Below the pieces are notes generated by a model. The model made no database searches. It was not told where the DNA came from and saw only the letters and a list, made by a program, of their open reading frames with translations. From Planctomycetaceae bacterium (GTDB lineage Bacteria; Planctomycetota; Planctomycetia; Pirellulales; Pirellulaceae), in NCBI GenBank assembly GCA_003455945.1, contig DMPQ01000071.1, positions 312 to 7,660 on the forward strand: a stretch of 7,349 nucleotides of DNA, written 5' to 3'. This document shows positions 6,652-7,349 of this stretch, in pieces; position 1 is the first letter of the stretch; the number at the start of each line of letters is the position of its first letter. A program made the translations under genes and the position numbers.

Positions 6652-6972
6652 ATGGCTTCGATCCGTCCGCGTAGCGCGACCTTTTCCGGCTGCGGCTACG
6701 TGCTGGCCGTGCTGATCGCCGCGTGCGTTCTGCTGCTGGTCAACGGCGTGCTGGTCCAGGCAGCGCTGGTCGCCTATCGCCCGGTCGCTCCGGCCGAACT
6801 GAACGACCAGCGAGCCCAGCAGGCGATCCGTTTTCTGCTGCCGGTTGCCATGCTCTTCATGGAGTACTGGCTGTACGACTGGATGATCGATCGTCTGACG
6901 AGCGAAGGGAGCGATCGCGGGGACGGGCGCCGTGAAGCGCCATCGACCGACCGCTCGAACTCGCCCTCCTGA
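6652..6972 (+). CDS. Hypothetical small membrane protein with two transmembrane helices
   Basis: I do not recognise the family. The 106-residue product begins MASIRPRSATFSGCG. A long hydrophobic helix follows (about 16-42, YVLAVLIAACVLLLVNGVLV and onward). A polar loop with ELNDQRAQQ comes next, then a second helix (about 61-80, IRFLLPVAMLFMEYWLYDWM). The tail is hydrophilic and rich in Arg, Asp, Ser and Gly. The order of charges (positive N-terminus, charged C-tail) suggests both ends in the cytoplasm. The start is uncertain: ATG 6652 has a GGCGAG-like stretch upstream, ATG 6607 would give 121 residues with a very basic N-terminus, and the frame is open back to 6460 with unconvincing sequence. 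It is transcribed away from the secretin gene. No catalytic motif is visible. Confidence 0.65.
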   Translation: MASIRPRSATFSGCGYVLAVLIAACVLLLVNGVLVQAALVAYRPVAPAELNDQRAQQAIRFLLPVAMLFMEYWLYDWMIDRLTSEGSDRGDGRREAPSTDRSNSPS

Positions 6973-6999
6973 AGTCGCCGTTGTCCGGTCGCCGGGTCG

Positions 7000-7028
7000 G
7001 TCGGCCGTCCGGTCGATTCGAGGCCGAC
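7000..7028. repeat. Inverted repeat between the two plus-strand genes
   Basis: GTCGGCC (7000-7006) pairs with GGCCGAC (7022-7028) around a 15-base loop. It begins 27 bases after the stop of the small membrane protein gene. There is no T tract. It could be a weak terminator, but the surrounding CCGGTCG-rich sequence makes chance pairing likely. Confidence 0.25.
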
Positions 7029-7103
7029 GAACGAAACGCTTCGGTGCCGTGCTCGCTGGCTGACAGCTTCGCTTCGCATCCTGACCCGCCGGTCCCGCAG
7101 CGC

Positions 7104-7349
7104 ATGAGTCGTCCGAACGATTTCGTTCCTGATGATCTCGGTCGTCGCCCCGAGTTTCCCGAGCTGCCGTCGATCGCCGCGGAACGATTGCCGCTGCTGG
7201 TCACCGGGATCGCCGGCGTCGCCGGCTATCAGGCGTTTCTGGCGCTGCGGGCTCGATACGGAACCGCGGTCTTCGGTCAGCGTCGTCGTGACAATCGGCG
7301 TCTGACCGGTCCCGGTGTCCTGGCCTTCGACCTCGAAGATCCGGTCGCA
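7104..7349 (+). CDS. NAD(P)-dependent sugar-nucleotide epimerase/reductase-like protein (N-terminal 82 residues; runs off the window end)
   Basis: This is the start of an extended short-chain dehydrogenase/reductase (SDR). The Rossmann nucleotide-binding motif TGIAGVAGY (T34 to Y42) follows the first beta strand LPLLV and gives the GxxGxxG pattern with G35, G38 and G41. A second strand, TAVFGQ, ends in RRRDN, and basic residues there often favour NADP(H). The sequence continues with LTGPGVLAFDLED, where FDLED fits the acidic strand-3 region of RmlD/GalE-type enzymes. Such enzymes act on dTDP- or UDP-sugars for surface polysaccharides. The SDR fold is secure; the RmlD-like (dTDP-4-dehydrorhamnose reductase) assignment is tentative because the YxxxK catalytic motif is outside the window. 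ATG 7104 is the first ATG in frame and leaves a 28-residue lead-in; no strong Shine-Dalgarno sequence is seen. Confidence 0.78.
   Translation, partial: MSRPNDFVPDDLGRRPEFPELPSIAAERLPLLVTGIAGVAGYQAFLALRARYGTAVFGQRRRDNRRLTGPGVLAFDLEDPVA

Noticed and set aside
6857..7204. 115-residue minus-strand open frame across the plus-strand intergenic region
   Set aside because: It overlaps two better-supported plus-strand genes, is Ser/Arg-rich and has no motif.

Overview
The window looks like a piece of a planctomycete chromosome. Base composition is high in GC (roughly mid-60s percent by eye). The dominant gene is a giant secretin with the long N-domain stack and the C-terminal RMSWC-type motif that I associate from memory with planctomycete secretins. 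The other genes also fit that phylum: a Pro/Met/Gly-rich lipoprotein, a rhomboid protease, and a short-chain dehydrogenase of the sugar-nucleotide type. No RNA gene, insertion sequence, CRISPR array or prophage signal was seen. Taxonomy is inference; no marker gene is present.

Layout: (1) 1-545, minus strand, N-terminal part of a rhomboid intramembrane serine protease that runs off the left edge. (2) 546-752, intergenic, with two adjacent inverted repeats. (3) 753-1949, minus, a 398-residue outer-envelope lipoprotein of unknown function. (4) 1950-2065, intergenic, with a very strong hairpin (13 bp perfect plus 4 bp) just after the secretin stop. (5) 2066-6178, minus, a 1370-residue secretin (GspD/PilQ superfamily). 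(6) 6179-6651, a divergent intergenic region with a nested hairpin and possible promoter elements. (7) 6652-6972, plus, a 106-residue protein with two membrane helices and no recognised family. (8) 6973-7103, a short intergenic region. (9) 7104-7349, plus, the start of an NAD(P)-dependent sugar-nucleotide epimerase/reductase-like protein that runs off the right edge.

The secretin and lipoprotein are co-oriented and were probably transcribed together at least in part. The secretin would form an outer-membrane channel, and the lipoprotein is a candidate partner (pilotin-like or periplasmic/outer-membrane accessory). The hairpin between them suggests either partial termination or RNA protection, giving different amounts of the two proteins. 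No other type II secretion or type IV pilus gene (ATPase, inner-membrane platform, pseudopilin) is visible, so the substrate and system type cannot be named from this window. The rhomboid gene is separated from the lipoprotein gene by hairpins and is probably its own unit. The two plus-strand genes show no obvious functional link to the secretin.
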